Notes under the pieces: generated by a model | What the model saw: only the letters and a program-made list of their open reading frames with translations | Told to the model about the DNA's origin: nothing | Databases searched by the model: none | Shown here: piece by piece, positions 17,159-25,038 of the stretch | How the letters are laid out: each line of letters begins with the position of its first letter | How positions within the stretch are numbered: position 1 is the first letter of the stretch | Made by a program: the position numbers and the translations under genes | DNA from: Planktothricoides sp. SR001 | GTDB lineage: Bacteria; Cyanobacteriota; Cyanobacteriia; Cyanobacteriales; Laspinemataceae | Direction: 5' to 3' | NCBI RefSeq assembly: GCF_001276715.1 | Contig: NZ_LIUQ01000005.1 | Span: 62,001 to 126,000, forward strand | Length of the DNA: 64,000 nucleotides

Positions 17159-18121
17159 ATGGCTGAAACACAAGTAGATAATTATCAGTTTTATGGCCAA
17201 GCAATTTATCAAAAAATTACTGCCAACATTGGCCAAGTCATCAAAGGACAATCCGCTGCTATTAGAAAGTTACTGTCAGCGTTTGCTAGTGGTGGTCATG
17301 TGCTCTTAGAAGACTACCCAGGAACGGGAAAAACTACCTTGGCAAAAGCCCTAGCTTTTTCCGTAGATGTCAGCTTCAAACGGATTCAATTTACCCCCGA
17401 CCTTTTACCCTCAGATATTTTGGGGGTTTCCATGCTCGATCCCAATGAGCGGACTTTTTATTTCCATGAAGGGCCAATTTTTGCCAATATTGTCTTAGCC
17501 GATGAAATTAATCGCGCTTCTCCACGAACTCAATCGGCATTATTAGAAGCAATGGCAGAATCCCAAGTTAGTATTGATGGCACTTTGCGAAAGCTTAACG
17601 ATCCTTTTTTTGTGATTGCTACTCAAAATCCCGTAGAATCTCGCGGCACTTACCCACTGCCAGAAGCCCAAATGGATCGGTTTGCGTTGCAATTTTCTTT
17701 GGGATATATTTCTCCAGAAGATGAAGTGAGTCTGCTCTCGGATCAAATTCAGCAACTGCCGATCGCCTCCCTTAAACCTTGTGTTTCGATCCAGGAGATT
17801 ATGGCGTTGAAACAGCAAGTTAGAGCCGTGAGAATTAGTGAAACTTTAAAACGCTATGTGGTGGATATTGTGAATGGGACGCGATCGGCCCAAGGGGTAC
17901 AATTAGGAGCGAGTCCCAGAGCTTCTATTGCCTTGATGAAAATTGCTCAAGCCTTAGCCTTATTTGATGGCTATGAGTTTGTCACTCCCGAACATATCCA
18001 AGAGTTAGCCGTAGATGCGATCGCTCATCGGTTAGTGATGGAACCCCAAGCCCGTTTTTCTGGCATAACTGCCCCTGGGGTTGTCCAAGAGATTCTTGAT
18101 TCTATCCCGGTTCCCCGCTAA
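17159..18121 (+). CDS. MoxR-family AAA ATPase
   Basis: A 320-residue MoxR ATPase: Walker [18 protein letters not shown] near 55, Walker B IVLADEINRASPRTQSALLEAM near 115, sensor 1 FFVIATQNPVESRGTYPLPEAQMDRF, and the C-terminal lid. MoxR proteins act as chaperone-like ATPases with partner genes for DUF58 and transglutaminase proteins, and here these follow downstream. The normal 3-nt step into the DUF58 gene is broken: a DUF58 stub and a lectin gene now intervene. Confidence 0.93.
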   Translation: MAETQVDNYQFYGQAIYQKITANIGQVIKGQSAAIRKLLSAFASGGHVLLEDYPGTGKTTLAKALAFSVDVSFKRIQFTPDLLPSDILGVSMLDPNERTFYFHEGPIFANIVLADEINRASPRTQSALLEAMAESQVSIDGTLRKLNDPFFVIATQNPVESRGTYPLPEAQMDRFALQFSLGYISPEDEVSLLSDQIQQLPIASLKPCVSIQEIMALKQQVRAVRISETLKRYVVDIVNGTRSAQGVQLGASPRASIALMKIAQALALFDGYEFVTPEHIQELAVDAIAHRLVMEPQARFSGITAPGVVQEILDSIPVPR

Positions 18122-18124
18122 AAT

Positions 18125-18271
18125 ATGAAACGGTTTATTTATCAGATTTTTCGGGAGTCTTCGGCGTTTGAGCGATCGCGCCAAAGACGATTAACCCCCA
18201 AGGGTTTAGTTGTTTTAATCTGCCTGATTTGCTCTGGGGTTTTGAGTCTCGACCCACTCCCCAGGGGTTAG
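18125..18271 (+). pseudogene. Truncated 5' copy of the DUF58 gene
   Basis: From the ATG at 18125, 40-odd codons (MKRFIYQIFRESSAFERSRQ then RRLTPKGLVV) are nearly the same as the start of the full DUF58 gene at 19005. The match stops at LSLD, and the frame ends PLPRG then TAG. The stub sits 3 nt after moxR, where the intact DUF58 gene would be expected, so it marks the original operon junction. Confidence 0.9.
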
Positions 18272-18427
18272 GGAAAAATATATTGACTAGAAAGGATACT
18301 TATGGTATCTATGTAAATATCAGTAAGACCAATAATTAATAAGCCAATTTAAATTTTAATCTAAAAAGTATAAAATTAACTTATTAATTATTTAATTTGA
18401 AATACAAAGATAATTTGGAAGAAAACA

Positions 18428-18748
18428 ATGAGTTGTAATTATCAATTGACTTGCACAAACATCACCATTGATGGAAATGTATTGTCGGCGATTTGTAATA
18501 GAAGAGATGGCTCTCCCAACTATACCTCTTTGGTTCTGAAGGGAATTGAGAACATTGACGGCACCTTAACCGTCACAGATCCCGAAGCAGAAGCTAATTT
18601 TCACCTGAGTTCTCAGAATATTTCTATTGAGGATGACGTTTTATCAGCCGAGTGCGAAACAATGAGTGGTGATTGGGTTTTCAGCCAAATTACTCTGAAT
18701 GGTATTGAGAATATTGATGGGGAATTGACTTACACGGGTAGTCCCTAA
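18428..18748 (+). CDS. Cyanovirin-N homology (CVNH) lectin
   Basis: A 106-residue protein made of two CVNH repeats: FxxTCxNxxIxGxxLxAxC-like LTCTNITIDGNVLSAIC with NIDGTL, and HLSSQNISIEDDVLSAEC with NIDGEL. CVNH proteins bind high-mannose glycans; in cyanobacteria their natural role is unclear. Cys9-Cys23 matches the first disulfide of cyanovirin-N. In the second repeat the equivalent of the first cysteine is Ser, leaving Cys76 alone, so the second disulfide cannot form; Cys3 is extra. No signal peptide is seen. A strong terminator follows. Its insertion inside the MoxR-DUF58 operon, between duplicated fragments, suggests acquisition by recombination. Confidence 0.9.
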   Translation: MSCNYQLTCTNITIDGNVLSAICNRRDGSPNYTSLVLKGIENIDGTLTVTDPEAEANFHLSSQNISIEDDVLSAECETMSGDWVFSQITLNGIENIDGELTYTGSP

Positions 18749-18852
18749 TCTGAGCCAGGGTTGCCAGTAATTGTATTTCTCTCCTGGAGCCTTTTTCCTA
18801 GTAGAGAAAGATACTAAGTATTCAAGACTATTTTTTGTAAATTGTAACGTTT

Positions 18853-18889
18853 AACCCCTCGCTTTATTTGTGTTTAGCGGGGGGTTTTT
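18853..18889 (+). terminator. Rho-independent terminator of the CVNH gene
   Basis: AACCCCTCGCT (18853-18863) pairs with AGCGGGGGGTT (18876-18886), with one or two non-Watson-Crick positions, followed by a T-run. It ends the lectin transcript before the operon resumes. Confidence 0.85.
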
Positions 18890-18942
18890 AAACCTCTATT
18901 ATCCTTGGGGAAATCTAGGGAATGGAAACTAATGACTACCGT

Positions 18943-18988
18943 TGGGGTTGTGCAAGAGGTGCTTGATTCTGTCCCAGTTCCCCGTTAA
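18943..18988 (+). pseudogene. Duplicate of the moxR 3' end
   Basis: The last 14 codons of moxR reappear here (GVVQEVLDSVPVPR then TAA), with several synonymous-type base changes relative to 18077-18121. It lies directly before the intact DUF58 gene and is the partner of the DUF58 stub, so a moxR-DUF58 junction flanks the lectin on both sides. Confidence 0.88.
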
Positions 18989-19004
18989 AATATGAAGCTA
19001 AAAG

Positions 19005-20357
19005 ATGAAACGGTTTCTTTATCAGATTTTTCGGGAGTCTTCGGCGTTTGAGCGATCGCGTCAAAGACGATTAACCCCCAAGGGTTTAGTTGTTTTCATC
19101 TGCCTGATTTGCTCTGGGGTTTTGAGTGTCGATACCAATCAGAGTATGGCGGCGCAAATCTTTACGTTTTTGTTATCGCTTTTTATCATAGCGATCGTTT
19201 CTAGTCGGCTGTTTCGCTTTCGCTTTCACGCAGTGCGGATGCTGCCTAAATTTGCTACAGTTGGCGTTACAATCAAATATCGTCTGGTAATTCATAACCG
19301 CACGAACAAAACCCAAAAATGTTTGAAACTTTTAGAAAATTTTGCTGACCCCAGACCGAATTTTTCAGAATTTTTAACCACTCCTGAACCGAATGAAAAT
19401 ATCCATAATGTTGTGGATCGCTACCTGGGATATTATCGCTGGCTGTGGTTAGTGAAAAGGAAACAAGGTGCAACGGCAAAATCCGTCGATTTACCGCCAC
19501 TTTTGCCGGAAAGTAAAACCGAAGCGATCGGCGAAATTACACCATTATATAGAGGAGTGATTCGGTTAGTCGGTTTGACGGTCTTTCGCCCGGATCCGTT
19601 TAATCTTTTCAATGCTGCTGTGACGATTTCTTTACCCCAATCTTTGTTAGTTTTACCAAAATTATATCAAATCCCACCGATTCAACTTCCGGGTTTCAGG
19701 AGATATCAATCCGGTGGAGTTGCCTTAGCTTCTTCCGTGGGAGATGCGGAGGAATTTCGGTCTTTGCGGGAATATCGTCCCGGTGATTCTCTGCGAAAAA
19801 TTCACTGGAAAAGTTGGGCAAAAGTGGGCAAACCAATTGTTAAAGAAGAACAAGATGAGTTTTTTGTCCGCCATGCTTTGATTTTAGATACGTTTCAATC
19901 GATGAAATATAGCGAGGTGTTGGAAGAAGCGATCGCGATCGCTGCTTCTTTTGCTTGTGAAGTGCAAACCCAAGAATCTTTACTAGATTTAATGTTTGTC
20001 GGTCACGAAGCCTATTGTTTTACCTTTGGTCGCTCCCTCAGCCATACAGATAAAATGCTGGAAATTCTCGCCTCAGTTGTGGCTTGTCAGGATAAATCTT
20101 TTAGTGCTTTGACTCCAGTTTTGCTGGAAAGAGTTTCCCTCCTCAGTGGTTGTATTTGTATTTTTATTTCATGGGATGATGAACGGCAACAGTTAGTCAA
20201 TTATCTCAAAAGTATCGGTTTAAATACCTTAATTTTAATTATATCAGAAACCGCAACCAAATTACCGAATTCTGAGATTAACTCTATTAGAGATAATTTA
20301 ACCCAATGCCAGGTTTTACGCTTGGGCAAAATTCAAGAGGATTTAATGCAACTATGA
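19005..20357 (+). CDS. DUF58 domain membrane protein
   Basis: A 450-residue protein with two adjacent membrane segments near 28-70 (VVFICLICSGVLSVD and FTFLLSLFIIAIVSS), then a beta-rich region and the DUF58 signature SVGDAEEFRSLREYRPGDSLRKIHWKSWAK near 245-275. The C-terminal part is a degenerate von Willebrand A-like fold (HALILDTFQSMKYSEVLEEA). It belongs to the MoxR-DUF58-transglutaminase module, often tied to envelope processes. It overlaps the transglutaminase gene by 4 nt. Its natural moxR neighbour has been displaced by the lectin insertion. Confidence 0.92.
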   Translation: MKRFLYQIFRESSAFERSRQRRLTPKGLVVFICLICSGVLSVDTNQSMAAQIFTFLLSLFIIAIVSSRLFRFRFHAVRMLPKFATVGVTIKYRLVIHNRTNKTQKCLKLLENFADPRPNFSEFLTTPEPNENIHNVVDRYLGYYRWLWLVKRKQGATAKSVDLPPLLPESKTEAIGEITPLYRGVIRLVGLTVFRPDPFNLFNAAVTISLPQSLLVLPKLYQIPPIQLPGFRRYQSGGVALASSVGDAEEFRSLREYRPGDSLRKIHWKSWAKVGKPIVKEEQDEFFVRHALILDTFQSMKYSEVLEEAIAIAASFACEVQTQESLLDLMFVGHEAYCFTFGRSLSHTDKMLEILASVVACQDKSFSALTPVLLERVSLLSGCICIFISWDDERQQLVNYLKSIGLNTLILIISETATKLPNSEINSIRDNLTQCQVLRLGKIQEDLMQL

Positions 20358-22414
20358 AAACACCCATTTTTCTCCTCGGTGCAGCGGTACTTTTCTGGGG
20401 TTGGCACAGTGGAATGTTGATTTTTGCGATCGCGATTTCCACGGTATTAGAAGCCTCTCGCTGGGTAAATTGGCGCTGGGATTTATCCGCAAAATATTTT
20501 CGACGGATTGCTAATTTATGCATAATTTTGGTGATGGTTTTAATTATTTACCTGTTGGCTAAAGATGCTTCAGCTTCAATTTATTTTATTTATAATTTTT
20601 TACAGCTACTTCCTCTGGTATTTTTCCCCATCTTAGCGGCTCAAGCTTACTCGGTGACAGAAAAAGTCGATCTGAGGACACTGTTTCTGTTCTTCGATCA
20701 AACTATGGAGGCAGACGACCCTAGTAAATTTACCGTAGATTTAAGCTATTTTTATTTAATCCTCTGTCTTTTGTCTGCCAGTGCCGTAAATCTGGAAAAT
20801 TTTGCTAATTTCGCATTTTATGGGGGTATATTTATCCTCTCAGCGATCGCCCTTTGGTCGGTGCGTTCTCAGCGATTTGCCCCAGGGGTTTGGTTGAGTT
20901 TACTCTTGCTGGCAGGAATCCTCGGTTTTGTTGGCTATCTGGGCTTATATCAACTTCATTTAACCGTAGAAGACCGGCTAGTTAATTGGTATTATAATAC
21001 TTATGAACGCGAAAGTGATGCTTTCCAAAAAACAACCAATCTGGGCACACTTGGGGAACTAAAAGGGTCAAATGCCATTGATTTTAGAGTTGCCCTTGAC
21101 TTTCATAAGCCGGAGCGATTTTTGCTCAGAGAATCAACTTATGATAAATATCAGTCTTCTACTTGGCTGGCATCTGAGGCGAATTTTACCCCAGTAAAGG
21201 CGGAGGAAAATGGGACAAGCTGGCAATTAAGCGGTCAACCGGATTCAGATAAAACAATTACCGTCTTTTCCTCATTGTCTGGGGGTCAGGGATTATTAAA
21301 ATTGCCAGAAGGAACATGGCAAATTAATCGTTTACCCGTCAGCCAAATGGAAAAAAATCAATATGGGACGATTAAGGTGACGGGTAAGGATGGCCCGATC
21401 GCCTACCAAGTCCAATTTAATCCTAATTTTCCTAATTTATCTGAAGATAGCCCACCAACGGACAATGACTTACATATCCCACCGGCAGAAAAAGCCGCGA
21501 TCGCGCAAATTTTGCCCCAACTAAATCTGCAAGGGAAATCCCCCGCCGAAATATTACCAGAATTAGACAAATTTTTTCAAAGAAATTTCACTTATTCCCT
21601 GGCTTTGACTGGTCAAAATAATTCCATGACCCCTGTAGCAAACTTTTTGCTAAAAAATCGGTCGGGTCATTGCGAATATTTTGCCACCGCCACCAATTTA
21701 CTGTTGCGATCGCTAGGAATACCAACCCGTTATGCGGTTGGCTACTCCGTTCACGAATTTAGCCAATTAGAAAATCAATATATTGTCAGAAGTCGCCATG
21801 CTCATGCTTGGACTTTAGTGTATTTAGACGGAAAATGGCAAACTTTTGATACCACTCCCGCCAATTGGACAAGTTTTGAGGATGCCCGGATGTCCCAATG
21901 GGCAATTATTGGAGATTTTTGGTCATTTTTTATATTTAAATTTTCTCTTTGGTTCCAATGGGTGATGGGGCATCCTACCTTAAAGTATGGCTTGCCGATT
22001 TTCGGCTTATTAATTGTTATATTTATGCGGAGATTTTCCCCCAAAAAATTGGCGTTGCGGTTGGCGAAAAAGTCCAAATTGCGCCAATCTAAACCCCAGT
22101 TATTTGCCCAAGTCACAGAATTTGATTTAATTGAGCAAGCTTTGGCGGATTTAGGCTATATGCGTCATCCCTCAGAGTCGTTAAAAAAATGGATTACCCG
22201 TTTAGAAAATGAGCTTCCCGATTCCAGTTGCTTAGAAAATTTGCGGCGGATTGTTGAGCTTTATTATCGCGATCGCTTCGATCCCAACGGAATTAATCTC
22301 CCTGAACGAGAACAATTAAAATCCTTAATCAAATCTTGGTTACAGGAATATCCCCAGGCGATCTCCACTCAAAAAACACTCGATTCTCTGGGTTCTTCAT
22401 CACCTAAAATTTAA
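20354..22414 (+). CDS. Membrane transglutaminase-like (TgpA/DUF3488 type) protein
   Basis: A 686-residue protein from the ATG at 20354, which overlaps the DUF58 stop (ATGA); the longer frame from 20306 is discarded because it lies inside DUF58. Residues 1-215 contain about six hydrophobic helices. An extracytoplasmic transglutaminase-like domain follows with a Cys-His-Asp triad: RSGHCEYFATATNLLLRSLG near 435, SRHAHAWTLVYLDGKW near 480, and FDTTPANW. Another helix pair near 525-560 leads to a DUF4129-like C-terminal tail. It is probably a cysteine protease or crosslinker of envelope proteins, partnered with MoxR and DUF58. Confidence 0.9.
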   Translation: MKTPIFLLGAAVLFWGWHSGMLIFAIAISTVLEASRWVNWRWDLSAKYFRRIANLCIILVMVLIIYLLAKDASASIYFIYNFLQLLPLVFFPILAAQAYSVTEKVDLRTLFLFFDQTMEADDPSKFTVDLSYFYLILCLLSASAVNLENFANFAFYGGIFILSAIALWSVRSQRFAPGVWLSLLLLAGILGFVGYLGLYQLHLTVEDRLVNWYYNTYERESDAFQKTTNLGTLGELKGSNAIDFRVALDFHKPERFLLRESTYDKYQSSTWLASEANFTPVKAEENGTSWQLSGQPDSDKTITVFSSLSGGQGLLKLPEGTWQINRLPVSQMEKNQYGTIKVTGKDGPIAYQVQFNPNFPNLSEDSPPTDNDLHIPPAEKAAIAQILPQLNLQGKSPAEILPELDKFFQRNFTYSLALTGQNNSMTPVANFLLKNRSGHCEYFATATNLLLRSLGIPTRYAVGYSVHEFSQLENQYIVRSRHAHAWTLVYLDGKWQTFDTTPANWTSFEDARMSQWAIIGDFWSFFIFKFSLWFQWVMGHPTLKYGLPIFGLLIVIFMRRFSPKKLALRLAKKSKLRQSKPQLFAQVTEFDLIEQALADLGYMRHPSESLKKWITRLENELPDSSCLENLRRIVELYYRDRFDPNGINLPEREQLKSLIKSWLQEYPQAISTQKTLDSLGSSSPKI

Positions 22415-22650
22415 GTTGAGTAAAGAAATATTAACAAATATTGGAAAATATTAAGAAATATTGGCAAGAAATATTGGCAATGGGCTTTTGCCCAGCCTAG
22501 TTATGAGCGGATTTAGTAACAAAACTTAGCCTCTTATGTTAAGAAAATTCTCAAAATTTAAAGGTTAATTGCAAAATCGGGTTTAGTAGTTTTGCCAAAA
22601 AAAATTCGGTGCTAGGATGTGCCAATTAAAATCACTTTCCTCAACCCTGG

Positions 22651-22833
22651 ATGAAAAATATGTACAACAAAAATTCTCAAGGAGATTTACTCACCGCTGC
22701 GGTGACTGCTGGTTTAGGTGCTGGAGTTGTCACTTCTTTTGCCGTATTCAGTGGGCAAAATCCGCTGATTGCTTTGGGGATTACGGGATTTTCCGTGGTG
22801 GCGGCTTTATTGTTGGATTCTTTGATGCGTTAG
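22651..22833 (+). CDS. Small membrane protein, hypothetical
   Basis: A 60-residue protein with a short polar N-terminus (MKNMYNKNSQGDLL) and two close hydrophobic segments rich in Gly, Ala and Val (AGLGAGVVTSFAVFSG and ALGITGFSVVAALLLD). The ORF overlaps a longer +1 frame that is cysteine- and arginine-rich and looks non-coding. No family is recognised. The start could also be the internal Met at codon 4. Confidence 0.6.
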   Translation: MKNMYNKNSQGDLLTAAVTAGLGAGVVTSFAVFSGQNPLIALGITGFSVVAALLLDSLMR

Positions 22834-22990
22834 CGGTGATGGATCGTACCAGGGGAATTAACCAGCAGCAAAAAGCCACGAATGATTGCTAACAATGATT
22901 GCTAATTCCCCAACCGGGTTTTTTTGGCCGTTCGCGAAGCGTGCCCGATGGCATTACTGAATTCTGATTTTTAGACTAAACTAAAATCTA

Positions 22991-23039
22991 ACACCCCCAA
23001 CTATGGGTTTTTCTCTTCGCTCTCTGGTTGGGGGAGTGT
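22991..23039. repeat. Imperfect stem-loop ACACCCCCAAC / GTTGGGGGAGTGT
   Basis: Eleven base pairs with a two-nucleotide bulge enclose a 25-nt loop, 36 nt before the start of the peptidoglycan-binding protein. It could be a terminator of the small membrane gene or a leader hairpin; no T-run follows on the plus strand. Confidence 0.5.
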
Positions 23040-23074
23040 GAATTTTAGTTTTGGGGCTAAAAGGTCTAAAAGAT

Positions 23075-24220
23075 ATGGAAAACTTTGCTTATTTCTGTTT
23101 GGCTAATGCATATAAGGCAACGGCAGAAGATGATCTGGTTGATCCGTCTTTCAGCGAATCTGTCGATCGCTTGTTTCAGGACTTGTTTCAGGGCTTGTTT
23201 CAGGGCTTGTTTGCGAGATTAAATGGGTGCAGACTTTCCAGTTTGACCTATATTCGTTTTGCGTCCCTGGGGGTAATGTTGTTGGTGCTGAGTATCACCA
23301 GCAACTCCTGGGCCATGAGTCGGGGCGATCGCGGTTCGTCTGTTTCCTACTTACAACAAGATTTGCGATCACTTGGTTGTTTTGATGGGTTGATCACTGG
23401 GGTTTACGATCGCACCACGGAAGCGGGAGTGCGTCGTTGTCAGGATGCCTTGGGACTGCCTGCCAATGGGGTAGCTGATTTGACCACCCAGCAGGTATTG
23501 CAGCAACGACTGGGACAAGTCCGCGCCCAGACATTGATTCCCAGGCAAACAGAAACGAGATTAGCACGGGGCGATCGCGGGGAGCAAGTAACATTTGTGC
23601 AACAAACTTTGCTGAATCGGGGATACTTCAGCGGGCCGGTGACGGGTTTTTATGGGGAGTTAACGGAAGTCGCCGTGCGGAATTTTCAAGCAGCCAATGG
23701 ACTCTCAGTCTCTGGGCAAGTGGATGCCGCCACCTATCAAAGATTGCAACAATTGCAAGCAGCACAAGTCGCATCCTTTTCGGTTCCCAGTCAGGGATTC
23801 AATACCGTTGCTGGCAGTCAGGCGTTAAAGCGAGGCGATCGCGGCATTCAAGTGAGAAACCTGCAAAAAAGACTCATTGTCGCCGGTTATCCCAACGTGG
23901 TAGTCGATAGTATTTATGGGGCGGAAACGGAAGCTGCCGTCAAACAATTTCAAATTGGTTATGGATTTGTCCCTGATGGGATAGCTGATGCCAACACCCA
24001 AAAAGTTCTCAATGAGAAACTATATGTCGTGGTGATTCCCAAAAGAAGTAACATCACTCTGGCTCAAGTCCAGCAAATTTTCCCCACCGCATTTGAGGCT
24101 CCTTCTCAATTAGGCACCTATATTCACGCAGGTTCTTATCCCAATTACGACATTGCCAAAACACGAGTGAAATTTTTACAACAAAGCGGGATCATTGACG
24201 CTCGGGTTGCTTATCTTTAA
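23075..24220 (+). CDS. Secreted protein with three peptidoglycan-binding repeats
   Basis: A 381-residue protein from the ATG at 23075; the frame is open 8 codons earlier from a TTG. An unusually long N-terminus (about 60 residues, with the repeat LFQDLFQGLFQGLF) precedes a hydrophobic signal or anchor (FASLGVMLLVLSITSNSWA). Three PG_binding_1 units follow (MSRGDRGSSVSYLQQDL, LARGDRGEQVTFVQQTL, LKRGDRGIQVRNLQKRL), each ending in a GV.D..T pattern. The C-terminal 60 residues resemble a SPOR-like fold (LGTYIHAGSYPNYDIAKTR). It probably docks to the cell wall. The RGDRG of each repeat is encoded by a HIP1 site (GCGATCGCGG). Confidence 0.85.
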   Translation: MENFAYFCLANAYKATAEDDLVDPSFSESVDRLFQDLFQGLFQGLFARLNGCRLSSLTYIRFASLGVMLLVLSITSNSWAMSRGDRGSSVSYLQQDLRSLGCFDGLITGVYDRTTEAGVRRCQDALGLPANGVADLTTQQVLQQRLGQVRAQTLIPRQTETRLARGDRGEQVTFVQQTLLNRGYFSGPVTGFYGELTEVAVRNFQAANGLSVSGQVDAATYQRLQQLQAAQVASFSVPSQGFNTVAGSQALKRGDRGIQVRNLQKRLIVAGYPNVVVDSIYGAETEAAVKQFQIGYGFVPDGIADANTQKVLNEKLYVVVIPKRSNITLAQVQQIFPTAFEAPSQLGTYIHAGSYPNYDIAKTRVKFLQQSGIIDARVAYL

Positions 24221-24237
24221 AATCTGCAAACCAATCG

Positions 24238-24330
24238 ATAATTGATAATGGACAATGGACAATGGACAATGGACAATGGATAATTTCCTACTCATCAACC
24301 ATCAATTATCAATTATCCATTATCAATTAT
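24238..24330. repeat. Inverted repeat enclosing a tandem AATGGAC array
   Basis: ATAATTGATAATGG at 24238-24251 is perfectly complementary to CCATTATCAATTAT at 24317-24330. Between the arms, AATGGAC is repeated about four times. It lies between convergent genes and reaches into the fur stop codon; it may act as a bidirectional terminator. Confidence 0.75.
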
Positions 24331-24785
24331 CAAAGAGGCATTAAAGCTCTCTGACAAGTGGGACAAATCGCATGAATCGTTAATTGACAATCTAATAAGT
24401 GATATCCTTCTTTTTTTGCCGTTTTGCTGCCGACTTTTAAAATAGAATCACTTTTGAACTCAATAGTTTTATTACAGCGGACACAAATCAGGTGATGGTG
24501 ATGATAAGGATAAGGTTGATTGAGTTCATAATGCTTATGTCCTTCTGCCAGTTCGAGTTCCCGCAGAATTCCCATCCGTGCCATTAACTTGAGGGTTCGG
24601 TAAATCGTCGATAAACTAATATGCTGATTTTCACTCTGGAGTAGCCGGTATAAATCCTCAGCACTGAGATGATGACCCTTGTTCAAGTTCTGAAAGACCT
24701 GTAAAATCTGTTCTCGCTGTGGAGTCATTCTCCATCCGCGCTCGTTGAGTTCAGCTTTCAGGGAACTTGCTGTATAAAAAGACAT
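24330..24785 (-). CDS. fur: Ferric uptake regulator (FurA type)
   Basis: A 151-residue Fur protein that closely follows cyanobacterial FurA: LKAELNERGWRMTPQREQILQ, then LSAEDLYRLLQSE, STIYRTLKLMARMGILRELELAEGHKHYE and YPYHHHHLICVRCNKTIEF. The winged helix lies in residues 1-85, the metal-binding histidine cluster near 95, and there are two CxxC motifs (CVRC and CPTC). With Fe2+ it would repress iron uptake genes. A perfect palindrome resembling a Fur box lies 16 nt upstream of its start, suggesting autorepression. Confidence 0.95.
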   Translation of the reverse strand: MSFYTASSLKAELNERGWRMTPQREQILQVFQNLNKGHHLSAEDLYRLLQSENQHISLSTIYRTLKLMARMGILRELELAEGHKHYELNQPYPYHHHHLICVRCNKTIEFKSDSILKVGSKTAKKEGYHLLDCQLTIHAICPTCQRALMPL

Positions 24786-24800
24786 AGTAACGCTCTCAAG

Positions 24801-24827
24801 TTCTCAATAAAATATATTTATTGAGAA
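24801..24827 (-). promoter_or_regulatory. Candidate Fur box upstream of fur
   Basis: TTCTCAATAAA (24801-24811) and TTTATTGAGAA (24817-24827) are perfect 11-bp inverted arms around ATATA. The AT-rich composition and position 16-42 nt before the fur start fit an autoregulatory Fur site; it resembles the AATAAATT-type cyanobacterial boxes more than the exact E. coli 19-mer. Confidence 0.65.
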
Positions 24828-25038
24828 TAATACCTGTTTATTTGTAAAGTTGCAACAATTTCCGCTTATTGACGGGTAAATTTCCCCGTCTGACGAGGCG
24901 AAATCGCCGATAATATCCCTAAAGAATTGTCAAAAAGTCCAAGAAACCGGGTGTTTTCGGATTGTTTTCCCAGAAGATTGGCCAAACATCAATGGATTTA
25001 CCCGGTTTCTCCAGCCCCTGAATGGTTGTTGCCCGGAT

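Noticed and set aside
20306-20353. Earlier start for the transglutaminase gene
   Set aside because: The extra codons lie inside DUF58, while the ATG at 20354 gives the usual 4-nt coupled overlap and begins with a membrane helix.
22617-22892. 91-codon Cys- and Arg-rich frame over the small membrane protein
   Set aside because: Composition looks like a frameshifted reading of the GC-rich region; the 60-residue frame has a sensible two-helix membrane pattern.
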